Assembly: GCF_003614975.1 (NCBI RefSeq)
Contig: NZ_QZWI01000002.1
Span: 124,001-188,000 of the forward strand
Direction of reading: 5' to 3'
From: Rahnella bruchi
Lineage (GTDB): Bacteria; Pseudomonadota; Gammaproteobacteria; Enterobacterales; Enterobacteriaceae
DNA length: 64,000 nucleotides
The notes below the pieces were generated by a model that ran no database searches, was not told where the DNA came from, and worked only from the letters and a program-made list of their open reading frames with translations. The translations under genes were made by a program, and so were the position numbers. Shown piece after piece: positions 1-11,016 of this stretch (the first letter of the stretch is position 1; every line of letters starts with the position of its first letter).

Positions 1-249
1 GACAATAATCACGCCCAGCCCGATGGCGGGTTTGAGACGAAAGCGCAAACACCACAAGAACCAGCCACAAAGAATGACGGTTGTGAGAATACCCCAGGGC
101 TCGCTCACCGTTTCGGTCACCCAGTACAGCGGGCGTAAAACGGAAGGATTTTCTCCCGGCACCCAGAGCCATCCGCTTATCCATACCGCGGCGGGCATCA
201 GCATTAAAATTACAGCGCCGAGTGCGGTGCGTTTGGCGATATCAAACAT
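1..249 (-). CDS. pgpB: Phosphatidylglycerophosphatase B, N-terminal part
   Basis: Only the first 83 codons lie in the window; the gene continues past the left edge. The start codon is the ATG read from 249 down to 247. The visible protein begins MFDIAKRTAL, followed by a hydrophobic segment (about residues 9-29) and a second around residues 52-68, as expected for the N-terminal membrane region of this PAP2-type phosphatase. The family removes phosphate from phosphatidylglycerol phosphate and undecaprenyl diphosphate at the inner membrane. The catalytic motifs would be further downstream, outside the window. Divergent pairing with ribA matches E. coli, which supports the name. Confidence 0.85.
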   Translation of the reverse strand, partial: MFDIAKRTALGAVILMLMPAAVWISGWLWVPGENPSVLRPLYWVTETVSEPWGILTTVILCGWFLWCLRFRLKPAIGLGVIIV

Positions 250-413
250 AGTCTTCCCTTGCGTCATTCGTAAAAAAGAGTTGGAGTGTACCAACGTTGT
301 CACTTCGTCACATTCCCAACGCTTCGATTGTTGAGGATGCAGTTATAATTCATATCTTATGAACTAATCGTTCAAATATTCCCGCTAAAATGAACAGCAA
401 ACTGTGGCAAAAT

Positions 414-479
414 GGTGCCCTGTCATGATGGAAAGGCACCGATTCCCTATCCACAGGCCGCATCTGAAAGTAGGATGCG
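414..479 (+). promoter_or_regulatory. Structured ribA 5' leader (two hairpins)
   Basis: Between pgpB and ribA, GGTGCC (414-419) can pair with GGCACC (435-440), and CGCATC (459-464) with GATGCG (474-479). CCTGT near 418-422 could also pair with ACAGG at 453-457, crossing the first stem. The conserved boxes of the FMN riboswitch are not seen. Whether this is a leader RNA or chance structure is open. Confidence 0.35.
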
Positions 480-540
480 CATCAACAAGTAAAATACTCA
501 CTGTGAATAAAGACTATTTGTGGTTTTTTTGGAGCGTAAA

Positions 541-1131
541 ATGCAGCTGAAACGGGTGGCAGAAGCCAATCTGCCAACACCTTGGGGCGATTTCCTGATG
601 GTGGGTTTTGAAGAATTGGCCACCGGGCACGACCACCTGGCGTTAGTTTTTGGTGACATCAGCGGTGAAACACCCGTTCTTGCGCGAGTTCACTCTGAAT
701 GCCTGACCGGTGATGCTTTGTTCAGCCTGCGCTGTGACTGCGGTTTCCAGCTCGAAGCGGCACTTAATCACATTGCTGAGGAAGGCCGTGGCATCCTGAT
801 GTATCACCGTCAGGAAGGCCGTAACATCGGCCTGCTCAATAAAATCCGTGCTTATGCACTACAGGACAAAGGCTACGATACCGTCGAAGCCAACCACCAG
901 CTCGGATTTGCCGCAGACGAGCGTGATTTCACGCTGTGTGCGGACATGTTTAAGCTGCTCGGCGTTGATTCCGTTCGTCTGCTGACCAACAATCCGAAGA
1001 AAGTCGAAATCCTGACAGAAGCCGGAATAAACATCACCGAACGCGTCCCGCTGATCGTCGGACGCAACCCGGAAAACGAACGCTACCTGTCGACCAAAGC
1101 GGCCAAAATGGGACACCTGCTCGACAAGTAA
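541..1131 (+). CDS. ribA: GTP cyclohydrolase II
   Basis: Cytosolic zinc enzyme that opens the imidazole ring of GTP in the first committed step of riboflavin synthesis, releasing formate and pyrophosphate. The 196-residue product has the same length as E. coli RibA and is nearly collinear with it. The zinc ligands C54, C65 and C67 lie in the [15 protein letters not shown] block and the catalytic-region tyrosine is Y105. The start at 541 ([10 protein letters not shown]) is preferred over an in-frame codon at 520 because it follows GGAG at 531-534 and matches family length. The gene is divergent from pgpB, convergent with acnA, and followed directly by a strong terminator. Confidence 0.97.
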   Translation: MQLKRVAEANLPTPWGDFLMVGFEELATGHDHLALVFGDISGETPVLARVHSECLTGDALFSLRCDCGFQLEAALNHIAEEGRGILMYHRQEGRNIGLLNKIRAYALQDKGYDTVEANHQLGFAADERDFTLCADMFKLLGVDSVRLLTNNPKKVEILTEAGINITERVPLIVGRNPENERYLSTKAAKMGHLLDK

Positions 1132-1159
1132 GGGTTCTATAGTCCGATGGAAATATTAA

Positions 1160-1188
1160 GGGCACCTTAAGAAGGTGCCCTTTTTTTT
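1160..1188 (+). terminator. Rho-independent terminator of ribA
   Basis: GGGCACCTT (1160-1168), loop AAG, AAGGTGCCC (1172-1180), then eight T. It lies between the convergent ribA and acnA and may slow transcripts from acnA as well. Confidence 0.93.
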
Positions 1189-1207
1189 ATTGGCAGAAGA
1201 GCCGGTT

Positions 1208-3880
1208 TTACAGCATTTTGCGGATCACGTAATGCAGGATCCCGCCGTTCTGGAAGTACGTCAGCTCGTTGCCGGTATCGATACGACAACGGGCATTCAC
1301 CGTTTGCGCATGTCCGTCGGCGTAAACGATATGCACCGCCACATCCTGTCCCGGCGTCAGGGTTTGTAATCCGCTGACGCTTATCTGCTCATCGCCGGTG
1401 AGTTTCAGCGTTTTACGGGTAACACCCTGCGGGAATTCGAGCGGTAAAATACCCATACCGATAAGATTCGAGCGGTGAATACGTTCGAATGATTCGGCGA
1501 TCACCACGCGCACGCCCAGAAGACGCGGCCCTTTGGCTGCCCAGTCCCGACTAGAACCTGAACCGTACTCTTTACCGGCTATGACCGCCGTCGGCACGCT
1601 TTCATGCTGATAGCGCATCGCGGCATCATAAATCGCCAGCTGATCCTGAGACGGAATATGACGGGTATAACCGCCCTCCACTCCCGGTACCATTTCGTTT
1701 TTGATACGGATATTCGCGAACGTCCCGCGCATCATCACTTCATGGTTACCACGACGCGATCCGTAAGAGTTGAACGCCTTAGGTTCGACCCCATGCTGTT
1801 TGAGGTAAAGCCCGGCCGGACTTTCAGCTTTGATATTACCCGCTGGTGAGATGTGGTCAGTGGTCACAGAGTCAGCCAGAATCGCCAGAATACGGGCGTC
1901 CTTAATATCTTCCAGCGCATCCGGCTCGGCTTTCATATCACTGAAGAACGGCGGATGGCGGATGTAAGTGGAATCTTCCTGCCAGGTATAAGTCGGCGTA
2001 CCATCGACCTGAATCGCCTGCCAGCTGGCATCACCGTTGAAAACTTCGGCATATTCTTTGTGGAACATGTCCGTCGTCACCTGCCCGACCGCATTGGCAA
2101 TGTCGTTGGCAGAAGGCCAGATATCTTTCAGATATACCGGTTTACCGTCTTTATCCTCACCCAGCGAATCCTGCGTCAGATCGACATTCATATTGCCCGC
2201 CAGCGCGTAAGCCACCACTAACGGCGGTGAAGCCAGCCAGTTGGTTTTAATCAGCGGATGGATACGCCCTTCGAAGTTACGGTTACCGGAAAGTACCGCA
2301 CCGACGGTCAGATCACCGGCTTTAATAGCCGATTCAATCGGTTCAGGCAGCGGCCCGGAGTTACCGATACAGGTCGTACATCCGTAACCGACCAGATTAA
2401 AACCGAGTTCTTCCAGATACGGCATCAGACCGGCAGCATTAAGATAATCGGTCACCACTTTAGAACCCGGTGCCAGCGAGGTTTTCACCCATGGCTTGCT
2501 GGTGAGCCCTTTTTCTGCGGCATTTTTTGCCAGCAGACCGGCCGCCATTAACACACTCGGGTTGGACGTATTGGTACAAGAAGTGATGGCTGCAATCACC
2601 ACCGCACCGGTGGTCAGGGCATAATGCTGACCGTCCAGCGTGAATGTCTCTTTATCGCTGCGGTCCCCTTTGCTGTTACCCAGCTCCAGCTCCGTCGCGG
2701 CTTTGAATGCTTTTGGTACATTGGGCAGTGCGACGCGATCCTGCGGGCGTTTCGGCCCGGCAAGGCTCGGTTCAACATCGCCCATATCGAGCGACAGCGT
2801 GCTGGTAAAGACCGGCTCATCACCGGCATTACGCCATAAGCCCTGCACCTGAGAGTAGGCTTTCACCAGTTCGATTTGTTCGTCGCTGCGGCCACTGAGT
2901 TTCATGTAGCTCAGCGTCACATCATCAACCGGGAAGAATCCGCAGGTGGCACCGAATTCCGGCGACATATTGGCGATGGTGGCGCGGTCGGCCAGCGGTA
3001 AGTCAGCCAGTCCGTCACCATAGAATTCAACGAACTTGCCGACCACACCGTGTTTACGCAGCATCTGCGTGACCGTTAACACCAGATCGGTCGCGGTGAT
3101 GCCTTCGCGTAATTTGCCGGTCAGTTTGAAACCGACCACATCGGGGATCAGCATAGAAACAGGTTGTCCGAGCATCGCCGCTTCGGCTTCGATACCCCCA
3201 CAGCCCCAGCCTAAAATGCCCAGGCCGTTAATCATGGTGGTGTGGGAATCGGTGCCGACCAGAGTGTCGGGATAGGCGACCGTTTTGCCATCCTGTTCTT
3301 CATACCAGACGGTTTGCCCGAGATACTCAAGGTTAACCTGATGACAGATACCGGTGCCGGGCGGAACCACGCGAAAACGGTTGAAGGCTTTTTGTCCCCA
3401 GCGCAGGAACTGATAGCGTTCGTTATTACGCTCCATCTCCAGCCGGACGTTTTCGTCAAAAGCCTGATCATCACCAAACTCATCGACAGTTACGGAGTGG
3501 TCAATAACCAGATCGACAGGAGATAAAGGGTTTACCTGTTCGACATTGCCGCCAAGGCGTTTGACCGCCTGACGCATTGCCGCCAAGTCCACCACAGCAG
3601 GTACGCCGGTGAAATCCTGCATCAGAACACGCGCAGGCCGGTAAGCAATTTCTCTGTCCGCATGGCCGGTTTTCTGCCAGCTGACCAGTTCCTGCAAATC
3701 ACTTTCCGTTACGGTGTCGCCATCAACGTGGCGCAGCAGATTTTCAAATAAAACTTTGAGGGATTTGGGCAGGCGCTGGATATCACCCAGCGTTTTGGCT
3801 GCGAGTGGCAGGCTGTAGTAGTGGAACTCCTTGTTCTGGACCGCCAGCTTATCCAGACTGTTCTTGCGAATAGACGACAT
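1208..3880 (-). CDS. acnA: Aconitate hydratase A
   Basis: Interconverts citrate and isocitrate through cis-aconitate in the TCA and glyoxylate cycles. The 890-residue length matches AcnA of E. coli (about 891). The [4Fe-4S] ligands are C435 (SCTNTSNPS) and C501/C504 (GCTTCIGNSGP); the DSH motif is at 211-213. The start ATG at 3880 follows AAAGGAG. The gene lies between ribA and cysB as in E. coli, but the small E. coli genes ymiA and yciX are not seen in the 186-bp gap to cysB. E. coli acnA is the stress- and SoxRS-responsive aconitase; no SoxS box was identified here. Confidence 0.97.
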   Translation of the reverse strand: MSSIRKNSLDKLAVQNKEFHYYSLPLAAKTLGDIQRLPKSLKVLFENLLRHVDGDTVTESDLQELVSWQKTGHADREIAYRPARVLMQDFTGVPAVVDLAAMRQAVKRLGGNVEQVNPLSPVDLVIDHSVTVDEFGDDQAFDENVRLEMERNNERYQFLRWGQKAFNRFRVVPPGTGICHQVNLEYLGQTVWYEEQDGKTVAYPDTLVGTDSHTTMINGLGILGWGCGGIEAEAAMLGQPVSMLIPDVVGFKLTGKLREGITATDLVLTVTQMLRKHGVVGKFVEFYGDGLADLPLADRATIANMSPEFGATCGFFPVDDVTLSYMKLSGRSDEQIELVKAYSQVQGLWRNAGDEPVFTSTLSLDMGDVEPSLAGPKRPQDRVALPNVPKAFKAATELELGNSKGDRSDKETFTLDGQHYALTTGAVVIAAITSCTNTSNPSVLMAAGLLAKNAAEKGLTSKPWVKTSLAPGSKVVTDYLNAAGLMPYLEELGFNLVGYGCTTCIGNSGPLPEPIESAIKAGDLTVGAVLSGNRNFEGRIHPLIKTNWLASPPLVVAYALAGNMNVDLTQDSLGEDKDGKPVYLKDIWPSANDIANAVGQVTTDMFHKEYAEVFNGDASWQAIQVDGTPTYTWQEDSTYIRHPPFFSDMKAEPDALEDIKDARILAILADSVTTDHISPAGNIKAESPAGLYLKQHGVEPKAFNSYGSRRGNHEVMMRGTFANIRIKNEMVPGVEGGYTRHIPSQDQLAIYDAAMRYQHESVPTAVIAGKEYGSGSSRDWAAKGPRLLGVRVVIAESFERIHRSNLIGMGILPLEFPQGVTRKTLKLTGDEQISVSGLQTLTPGQDVAVHIVYADGHAQTVNARCRIDTGNELTYFQNGGILHYVIRKML

Positions 3881-3928
3881 AGCTTCTCCTTTAGCGCTCA
3901 GCGTGGCCGTAAGGAATAACCCGCTGGC

Positions 3929-3957
3929 TTATAAGTGCATAGTTAAAGATAACACAA
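3929..3957 (-). promoter_or_regulatory. Candidate acnA promoter
   Basis: On the minus strand TTGTGT (3957-3952) is followed after 17 bp by TTATAA (3934-3929), about 50 bp upstream of the acnA start. This is a pattern match only. Confidence 0.45.
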
Positions 3958-4001
3958 ATAATTGTTAACATTCCGATAACAGCTCAAAGTGTTCAACAGG
4001 C

Positions 4002-4037
4002 AAAAAAAATCCCGCGGCATCATTAGAGGCGGCGGGA
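4002..4037 (-). terminator. Terminator of cysB
   Basis: Read on the minus strand, TCCCGC (4037-4032) pairs with GCGGGA (4015-4010) and is followed by a run of eight T. It lies just past the cysB stop codon. Confidence 0.8.
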
Positions 4038-4066
4038 CTGGCGGTCGGCAAAGAAAATGTTGCGGT

Positions 4067-5324
<1,258 letters not shown>

Positions 5325-5354
5325 AAAAAAACCAGCCCGGAGGACTGGTTTTTT
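5325..5354 (-). terminator. Terminator of topA
   Basis: ACCAG (5331-5335) pairs with CTGGT (5345-5349), extendable inward with one mismatch. A tracts on the left give T runs on the minus strand just after the topA stop. T's on the right could make it work in both directions. Confidence 0.85.
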
Positions 5355-5390
5355 ACAACTGCTTAACAGCTTAAAGTATGACGGCGCAGA

Positions 5391-7988
5391 TTACTTTTTG
5401 CCTTCAACCCATTTCCCGTCGACAAAGAACGCGGTCCAGCCGGTGGCTTTGCCGTCTTTTTCGGAGGAAACATACTGCTGCTTAGTTTTACGGCTGAAAC
5501 GCACCATCGATTTATTGCCTTCCGGGTCAGCGACTGGCGCATCGGCCAGATAGCTCAGTTTTTCCGGCAGACGATCTTTAAAGCGCTTCAGTTCTTCCAC
5601 CAGCGGCGCACGGGTTTCGCGCGATTTAGGGAAAGTATTGGCCGCCAGGAAGACACCCGCCGCACCATCACGCAGAACGAAATACGCGTCTGATTTCTCA
5701 CACGGCAATTCTGGCAACGGAACCGGATCTTCTTTCGGCGGCGCAACGTCACCGTTACGTAAAATCTTACGGGTGTTTTTGCACTCGTCGTTGGTACAAC
5801 CCATGTATTTACCGAAACGTCCCATTTTCAGGTGCATTTCAGAACCACATTTCTCGCACTCAACAATCGGGCCGTCGTAGCCCTTGATGCGGAACTCGCC
5901 CTGCTCGATTTCATAGCCATCACATTCCGGGTTATTACCGCAGACGTGCAATTTGCGCTGATTGTCGATGAGGTAGCTGTCCATCGCTGTGCCACATTTA
6001 CCGCAACGACGTTTTGCACGCAGCGCATTGGCTTCGGCTTCGTCGCCTTCCAGAATGTTAAGCACTTCAGCATCTGCAATCAGGTTGATGGTGGTTTTGC
6101 AGCGCTCTTTCGGCGGCAAGGCATAACCGGAACAACCCAGGAACACGCCGGTGCTGGCGGTACGGATCCCCATCGGACGGCCACAAGTCGGGCATTCGAT
6201 GCTGGTCAGTACCATCTGATTCGGGCGCATACCGCCTTCTTCAGGATCCTTCTCGGCTGTTTCTAATTGCTTGCTGAATTCACTAAAGAATTCGTCGAGA
6301 ACCGCTTTCCATTCCGCCTTGTTGTTGGCGACCTGATCCAGCCCGTCTTCCATACGTGCGGTGAAATCGTAGTTCATCAGTTCGCGGAAATTTTCTTCCA
6401 GACGGTCGGTGACGATTTCGCCCATTTTCTCAGCATAGAAACGACGGTTTTCAACGTGAACATAACCGCGGTCCTGAATGGTCGATATGATCGACGCATA
6501 GGTAGACGGACGGCCAATGCCACGTTTTTCCAGCTCTTTAACCAGTGACGCTTCGCTAAAACGCGCAGGCGGCTTGGTGAAGTGCTGAGTTGGCAGCAGC
6601 TGTTGCAGTTCCAGATCCGTGCCTACTTCAATCGCCGGTAAAGTTCGGTCTTCGTCGCCTTTACGCAACGCAGGCATCACTTTGGTCCAGCCATCAAAAC
6701 GCAGTGTACGGCCTTTAGCACGCAGGGAGTAATCACCGGCTTTTACCGTCAGGGTACTGGAATCGTACTGGGCTGGTGTCATCTGACATGCCACAAACTG
6801 ACGCCAGATCAGTTGATACAGGCGCTGTGCATCCGCTTCCATATCTTTGAGCTGCTCGGAAACGACCGCCACATCAGAAGGACGAATCGCTTCGTGCGCT
6901 TCCTGAGAGTTCTCTTTATTGCTGTATTGCAACGGGGCTTTCGGCAGGTATTTATCACCGAAATTCTCGCCAATATAGCCGCGCACCATTTCCACTGCAT
7001 CCTGGCTCAGGTTGGTGGAGTCAGTACGCATATAGGTAATGTGACCGGCTTCGTACAGACGCTGGGCCATCATCATGGTTTTCTTCACGCCGAAGCTCAG
7101 ACGCGTACTGGCCGCCTGTTGCAACGTGGAAGTAATGAACGGCGCCCCCGGTTTGCTGCTGGTCGGTTTGTCTTCACGATCAACAACGGTATAGCGCGCT
7201 TTCTCAAGCAGCGAAACGGCTGCGTGAGTCTGTTCTTTATTAACCGGTTTGAAGGGTTTTTCCAGATGATGCGTCACTTCCATTTGCAGGGCGGTTTCTT
7301 TCTTCGCCAGCAAATCCGCATGCAATTCCCAGTACTCTTCCGGCACGAACGCTTTGATTTCTTTTTCACGTTCAACTACCAGACGCACTGCCACGGACTG
7401 AACACGACCAGCGGATAAACCACGGGCAATTTTCTTCCACAACAGCGGGGACACCATGTAACCCACCACGCGGTCCATAAAGCGACGCGCCTGCTGAGCA
7501 TTAACACGATCAATATTCAGTTCGCCCGGTTCTTTAAAAGCGTTCTGAATCGCGTTTTTGGTAATTTCGTTAAATACTACGCGGCTGAAACGTTTGTCAT
7601 CACCGCCAATCACTTCCCGCAAATGCCAGGCAATCGCCTCTCCTTCGCGGTCAAGGTCGGTTGCGAGATAGATGTGGTCAGCTTTTTCCGCTAACGCTTT
7701 TAACTCAGCAACAACCTTTTCTTTACCGGGAAGTATTTCGTATTGGGCAGCCCAGCCATGAAACGGATCAACGCCCATGCGATTTACCAGCGCAGTTTTC
7801 TCATCCTTTTTTACTTTTTTCTTTGTTTTTTCTTCGGTTGAGGCGGCGGTCTTTTTAGCAGCGGATCCACTGGTGGGTAAATCACGGATATGACCGACGC
7901 TGGACTTAACCACGTAGTCATTTCCTAAATATTTATTAATCGTTTTGGCTTTTGCCGGGGACTCAACTATTACGAGAGCTTTGCCCAT
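5391..7988 (-). CDS. topA: DNA topoisomerase I
   Basis: Type IA topoisomerase that relaxes negative supercoils and so balances gyrase. The 865 residues equal the E. coli length. The Toprim domain holds E9 ([10 protein letters not shown]) and D111/D113/E115 (DLDREGEA); the strand-cleaving tyrosine is Y319 (ITYMRTDST). The C-terminal third carries three four-cysteine zinc ribbons, beginning [16 protein letters not shown] and CEKCGSEM, followed by ribbon-like domains without cysteines. There is a Lys-rich insert at about residues 45-65. The gene lies between yciN and cysB, as in E. coli. Confidence 0.98.
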   Translation of the reverse strand: MGKALVIVESPAKAKTINKYLGNDYVVKSSVGHIRDLPTSGSAAKKTAASTEEKTKKKVKKDEKTALVNRMGVDPFHGWAAQYEILPGKEKVVAELKALAEKADHIYLATDLDREGEAIAWHLREVIGGDDKRFSRVVFNEITKNAIQNAFKEPGELNIDRVNAQQARRFMDRVVGYMVSPLLWKKIARGLSAGRVQSVAVRLVVEREKEIKAFVPEEYWELHADLLAKKETALQMEVTHHLEKPFKPVNKEQTHAAVSLLEKARYTVVDREDKPTSSKPGAPFITSTLQQAASTRLSFGVKKTMMMAQRLYEAGHITYMRTDSTNLSQDAVEMVRGYIGENFGDKYLPKAPLQYSNKENSQEAHEAIRPSDVAVVSEQLKDMEADAQRLYQLIWRQFVACQMTPAQYDSSTLTVKAGDYSLRAKGRTLRFDGWTKVMPALRKGDEDRTLPAIEVGTDLELQQLLPTQHFTKPPARFSEASLVKELEKRGIGRPSTYASIISTIQDRGYVHVENRRFYAEKMGEIVTDRLEENFRELMNYDFTARMEDGLDQVANNKAEWKAVLDEFFSEFSKQLETAEKDPEEGGMRPNQMVLTSIECPTCGRPMGIRTASTGVFLGCSGYALPPKERCKTTINLIADAEVLNILEGDEAEANALRAKRRCGKCGTAMDSYLIDNQRKLHVCGNNPECDGYEIEQGEFRIKGYDGPIVECEKCGSEMHLKMGRFGKYMGCTNDECKNTRKILRNGDVAPPKEDPVPLPELPCEKSDAYFVLRDGAAGVFLAANTFPKSRETRAPLVEELKRFKDRLPEKLSYLADAPVADPEGNKSMVRFSRKTKQQYVSSEKDGKATGWTAFFVDGKWVEGKK

Positions 7989-8450
7989 AATTACCTTTAC
8001 CTGAATGATTCTTCATCATCTGAAGAAGATTTTGTCTTGTTATGCCGCGGCACAATATCACGTCTTTTTTTATATTGCGGCAGTGAGTCAGAACGTCAAC
8101 CTATTTCTTCCAAACAAGGCGAGAACTGACTTCCAGAGGTTCAAAACACTGATTCTGCGAGGGATTAACCAGACAGGGCTCAGCAGAATGCGCCCGTTTT
8201 TATGTCAAATAATGACCAAGCGTAAACAAAACATTCCACCTGAAGCCACAAAATCCCACACTCTACCTGATAAAAATCGTCACGCAAACTAATTAACACG
8301 TAAACGCTCTTTTCGCCAATCTGCGTAAACCTTTTACTGTTTCGCTTAAATTATAAACAACGGTTCAGGCTGATTACCCCCAGCGGATTTGCGGTTTTCT
8401 CCGTGGCGGGATTACAATAACGTCAGCAATTATAGTGGGGAGTAAATATC
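7989..8450. other. Divergent topA / yciN promoter region
   Basis: A 462-bp gap with no convincing gene. A 95-codon open frame at 8005-8292 has no family resemblance and no clear ribosome site. E. coli topA has several promoters in the equivalent region; none could be assigned here by eye. The yciN promoter candidate is listed separately. Confidence 0.5.
8389..8418 (+). promoter_or_regulatory. Candidate yciN promoter
   Basis: TTGCGG (8389-8394), 18-bp spacer, TACAAT (8413-8418), about 33 bp before the start codon. A GGGGAG ribosome site follows at about 8437-8442. Confidence 0.5.
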
Positions 8451-8702
8451 ATGCACGAAAATACATCGGCAATTAGTCGCGAAGCTTTACTGGTCGAGGC
8501 GAATAAGGTTATCCGTGAACACGAAGATTACATGCACGGAATGCTCGCGACAGAGGTTGAGCAGAAAGGCAATGTGCTGGTTTTCCGCGGAGAGTTTTTC
8601 ATGGATGACGACGGTTTACCGACCAGAAAATCGACGGCGGTATTTAATATGTTTAAACACCTGGCTCATCTTTTTTCAGAAAAATACCATCTCGAAGACT
8701 AA
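8451..8702 (+). CDS. yciN: YciN family protein
   Basis: Small cytosolic protein of 83 residues, the same length and position (between topA and sohB) as E. coli YciN, and clearly alike from residue 10 onward ([16 protein letters not shown]). No enzymatic motif is visible and the family function is unknown to me. The ATG at 8451 follows GGGGAG at 8 bp. It runs toward sohB and ends in a shared terminator, so it is monocistronic. Confidence 0.93.
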   Translation: MHENTSAISREALLVEANKVIREHEDYMHGMLATEVEQKGNVLVFRGEFFMDDDGLPTRKSTAVFNMFKHLAHLFSEKYHLED

Positions 8703-8765
8703 GTGATAAAAAAGAGTAATAAAGGTCAACGCAACCGATAAACTGTTGCAGTAAATCGGGGCAAT

Positions 8766-8790
8766 AAAAAAGGGACAAAAGTCCCTTTTT
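8766..8790. terminator. Bidirectional terminator between yciN and sohB
   Basis: AAAAAGGGAC (8766-8775), loop AAAA plus neighbours, GTCCCTTTTT (8781-8790). Flanking A and T runs make it usable from both strands. Confidence 0.88.
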
Positions 8791-8838
8791 ACTCTTAATG
8801 CTTCGCAGTAACGATGAATGCCACGCCAGACTAAGACG

Positions 8839-9882
8839 TTACAGCAACGGCTTCTGGCTGCGCTGCAACCAGCGCAGGAACAGACGATCAGCGCTTTCTG
8901 CTGCACTTCCGGTAAATCTGTCCATCATGCGTTTACGACGGCTGTAACGCACCGCGATCACTTCATGATTTTTCATTTCAGCAATCAGTAAATCGTCACT
9001 GGTGCCAATGGCATCAATCAGGCCATTTTCTCGCGCCTGAGTACCGAACCAGTGTTCACCCGTCGCCACCGCATTAATGTCCAGTGACGGACGATTCTGA
9101 TGCACAAACTCTTTGAACAGCACATGCGTTTCGTTCAGGTCTTCACGGAATTTCTCGCGTCCTTCATCGGTATTTTCACCCAGCAAAGTCAGCGTACGTT
9201 TAAACTCGCCCGCCGTGTGCAGCTCAATATCGATGTCATTCTTTTTAAGCAGACGGTTGAAGTTAGGGATTTGCGCCACGACGCCGATGGAACCAATAAT
9301 GGCGAACGGTGCGGCAACAATTCTGTCAGCCACGCAGGCCATCATATAACCGCCGCTGGCGGCCACTTTATCCACGGCAACGGTCAGGCGGACCCCGCTC
9401 TGGCGCAGGCGAACCAGCTGCGAAGCTGCGAGACCATAACCATGCACCACACCGCCCGGACTTTCGAGACGCAGCAGCACTTCATCTTCCGGTGTCGCCA
9501 CCGCCAGCACCGCCGAAATTTCTTCACGCAGCGACGTCACTTCATGGGCGTCCATGCTGCCTTTAAAGTCGAGCACATACAGGCAGGGTTTGCTTTTTGA
9601 GCCACCGATTTTGGCCTGCAGCTTTTTCTGTCTGGCTTCAGCTTTATCTTTTTTCTTCAGTTCCTTACTGCGAATTTTCAGCTCAGCAGGATTCATACGT
9701 GCGCTGCGCATTTCACGTTGCATTTCACGGTACTGTTCGCCCAGGTCGATCAGCTGTAACTCACCTTTGCTGTGAGATTTACGGTGACGAAGGCCGACAA
9801 CCAGAATTACCAGCGCGCCGATGGCGATCACTACGGTCACAACTTTGGCCAAAAACAGCCCATACAGAGAAAGTAAATCCAC
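8839..9882 (-). CDS. sohB: Inner-membrane S49-family peptidase SohB
   Basis: Membrane-anchored serine protease of the signal-peptide-peptidase A family; in E. coli extra copies suppress loss of the periplasmic protease DegP. The 347 residues start with one transmembrane helix (about 9-31) and a basic, coiled-coil-like stretch (48-92). The peptidase core holds the nucleophile S176 in KVAASGGYM and the general-base lysine K228 in GEFKRT. Neighbours yciN and yciK match E. coli order. Confidence 0.95.
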   Translation of the reverse strand: MDLLSLYGLFLAKVVTVVIAIGALVILVVGLRHRKSHSKGELQLIDLGEQYREMQREMRSARMNPAELKIRSKELKKKDKAEARQKKLQAKIGGSKSKPCLYVLDFKGSMDAHEVTSLREEISAVLAVATPEDEVLLRLESPGGVVHGYGLAASQLVRLRQSGVRLTVAVDKVAASGGYMMACVADRIVAAPFAIIGSIGVVAQIPNFNRLLKKNDIDIELHTAGEFKRTLTLLGENTDEGREKFREDLNETHVLFKEFVHQNRPSLDINAVATGEHWFGTQARENGLIDAIGTSDDLLIAEMKNHEVIAVRYSRRKRMMDRFTGSAAESADRLFLRWLQRSQKPLL

Positions 9883-10240
9883 AAAACCGCCTTATCTATG
9901 TGGTCATAAAACCGTGGTCAGAAAGATGTTGAACATTCTAGACAATCGCCGTCGCGGCGTCTTGTTTGAATATGACATTGTCAATCGTACGTAAAACTGA
10001 GTGCGCACGTGTTCCAATTTTGTTACAAAAGAGCTGTCCGTTTTTCGGTTAATCATTGAAACTCATGCCCATTTGAGGCATATAAGCGGTGATCGCTTCC
10101 AAAATACCCCAAAACTTCGCCAAAATGTCGGACTCCGGTCGAGCGCAACTTCTCCCTTTCCCGGCATTTTTGATATTTAGAGCGCCAGATGTGACGACGG
10201 CCATTTGCCGCCACATCGCGCCCCGTTAAGAGGACTGACC
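9883..10240. other. Divergent sohB / yciK intergenic region
   Basis: A 358-bp region with no supported gene. It must hold the promoters of sohB (left) and yciK (right), but no clear -35/-10 pair stands out. A TTG codon at 10205 is in frame with yciK and is rejected as its start. Confidence 0.5.
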
Positions 10241-11002
10241 GTGCATTACCATCCTAAATCTGATTTGCTCAACAATCGCATCATTCTCATTACAGGCGCC
10301 GGCGACGGCATTGGTCGCGAAGCAGCCCTGACCTACGCCCGCTTTGGCGCGCAGGTGATTTTGCTGGGTCGTACCGAGAGCAAACTGGCCAGCGTGCAGC
10401 AGGAAATTGCGGCGAGAAACCTGCGTCCTGCTTTCATTTATACACTCGATTTACTGACCGCCAGCCAGCAGGATTGCCAGCGCGTTGCTGATCAAATCGG
10501 GCAATGGGTACCCCATCTCGACGGCGTTTTGCATAATGCCGGTCTGCTGACTGAGATAACGCCAATGGCGGATATTCAGTTACAAGACTGGATGAATGTG
10601 ATGCAGGTCAATGTGAATGTGACCTTTATGCTGACGCAGGCGTTACTGCCGCTGATGCTGAAAGCCGCCAGTTCTTCGCTGGTCTTCACGACGTCCAGCG
10701 TGGGTCGCGAAGGCCGCAGCGGCTGGGGTGCCTATGCCGTGTCGAAATTTGCTACCGAAGGCATGATGCAGGTGCTGGCCGAAGAGCATAAGCATACCGG
10801 TCTGCGCGTGAACTGCATCAACCCTGGTGGCACACGTACCAGCATGCGTGCCTCGGCGTTTCCCGATGAAAACAAAGATAAACTTAAGACACCGGCCGAT
10901 ATTATGCCGTTGTATCTGTACCTGATGGGCGATGACAGCCGCCGTAAAACCGGCATCAGTTTTGATGCGCAGCCAGGCCGTAAAGCCGGTCCTGCAGAAT
11001 AA
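10241..11002 (+). CDS. yciK: SDR-family oxidoreductase YciK
   Basis: NAD(P)-dependent short-chain dehydrogenase of unknown physiological substrate. The 253-residue protein has the Rossmann motif TGAGDGIG (about 18-25), NAG at 99-101 and the catalytic Y165 and K169 (AYAVSK). The start is GTG at 10241, giving MHYHPKSDLL, which aligns with the E. coli N-terminus. AAGAGGA lies 7 bp upstream. The stop is 14 bp before btuR, with a GGAG ribosome site between them, so the two are very probably one operon, as in E. coli. Confidence 0.95.
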   Translation: MHYHPKSDLLNNRIILITGAGDGIGREAALTYARFGAQVILLGRTESKLASVQQEIAARNLRPAFIYTLDLLTASQQDCQRVADQIGQWVPHLDGVLHNAGLLTEITPMADIQLQDWMNVMQVNVNVTFMLTQALLPLMLKAASSSLVFTTSSVGREGRSGWGAYAVSKFATEGMMQVLAEEHKHTGLRVNCINPGGTRTSMRASAFPDENKDKLKTPADIMPLYLYLMGDDSRRKTGISFDAQPGRKAGPAE

Positions 11003-11016
11003 TCACGGAGCCACTG

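Noticed and set aside
23-334. 103-codon open frame on the plus strand at the left edge
   Set aside because: It lies opposite the pgpB start and shows no family resemblance; the minus-strand reading is clearly PgpB.
414-479. FMN riboswitch before ribA
   Set aside because: The conserved FMN-element boxes are absent; only generic stems are visible.
8005-8292. 95-codon open frame between topA and yciN
   Set aside because: No ribosome site, no recognisable motif, and it lies in the topA promoter region.
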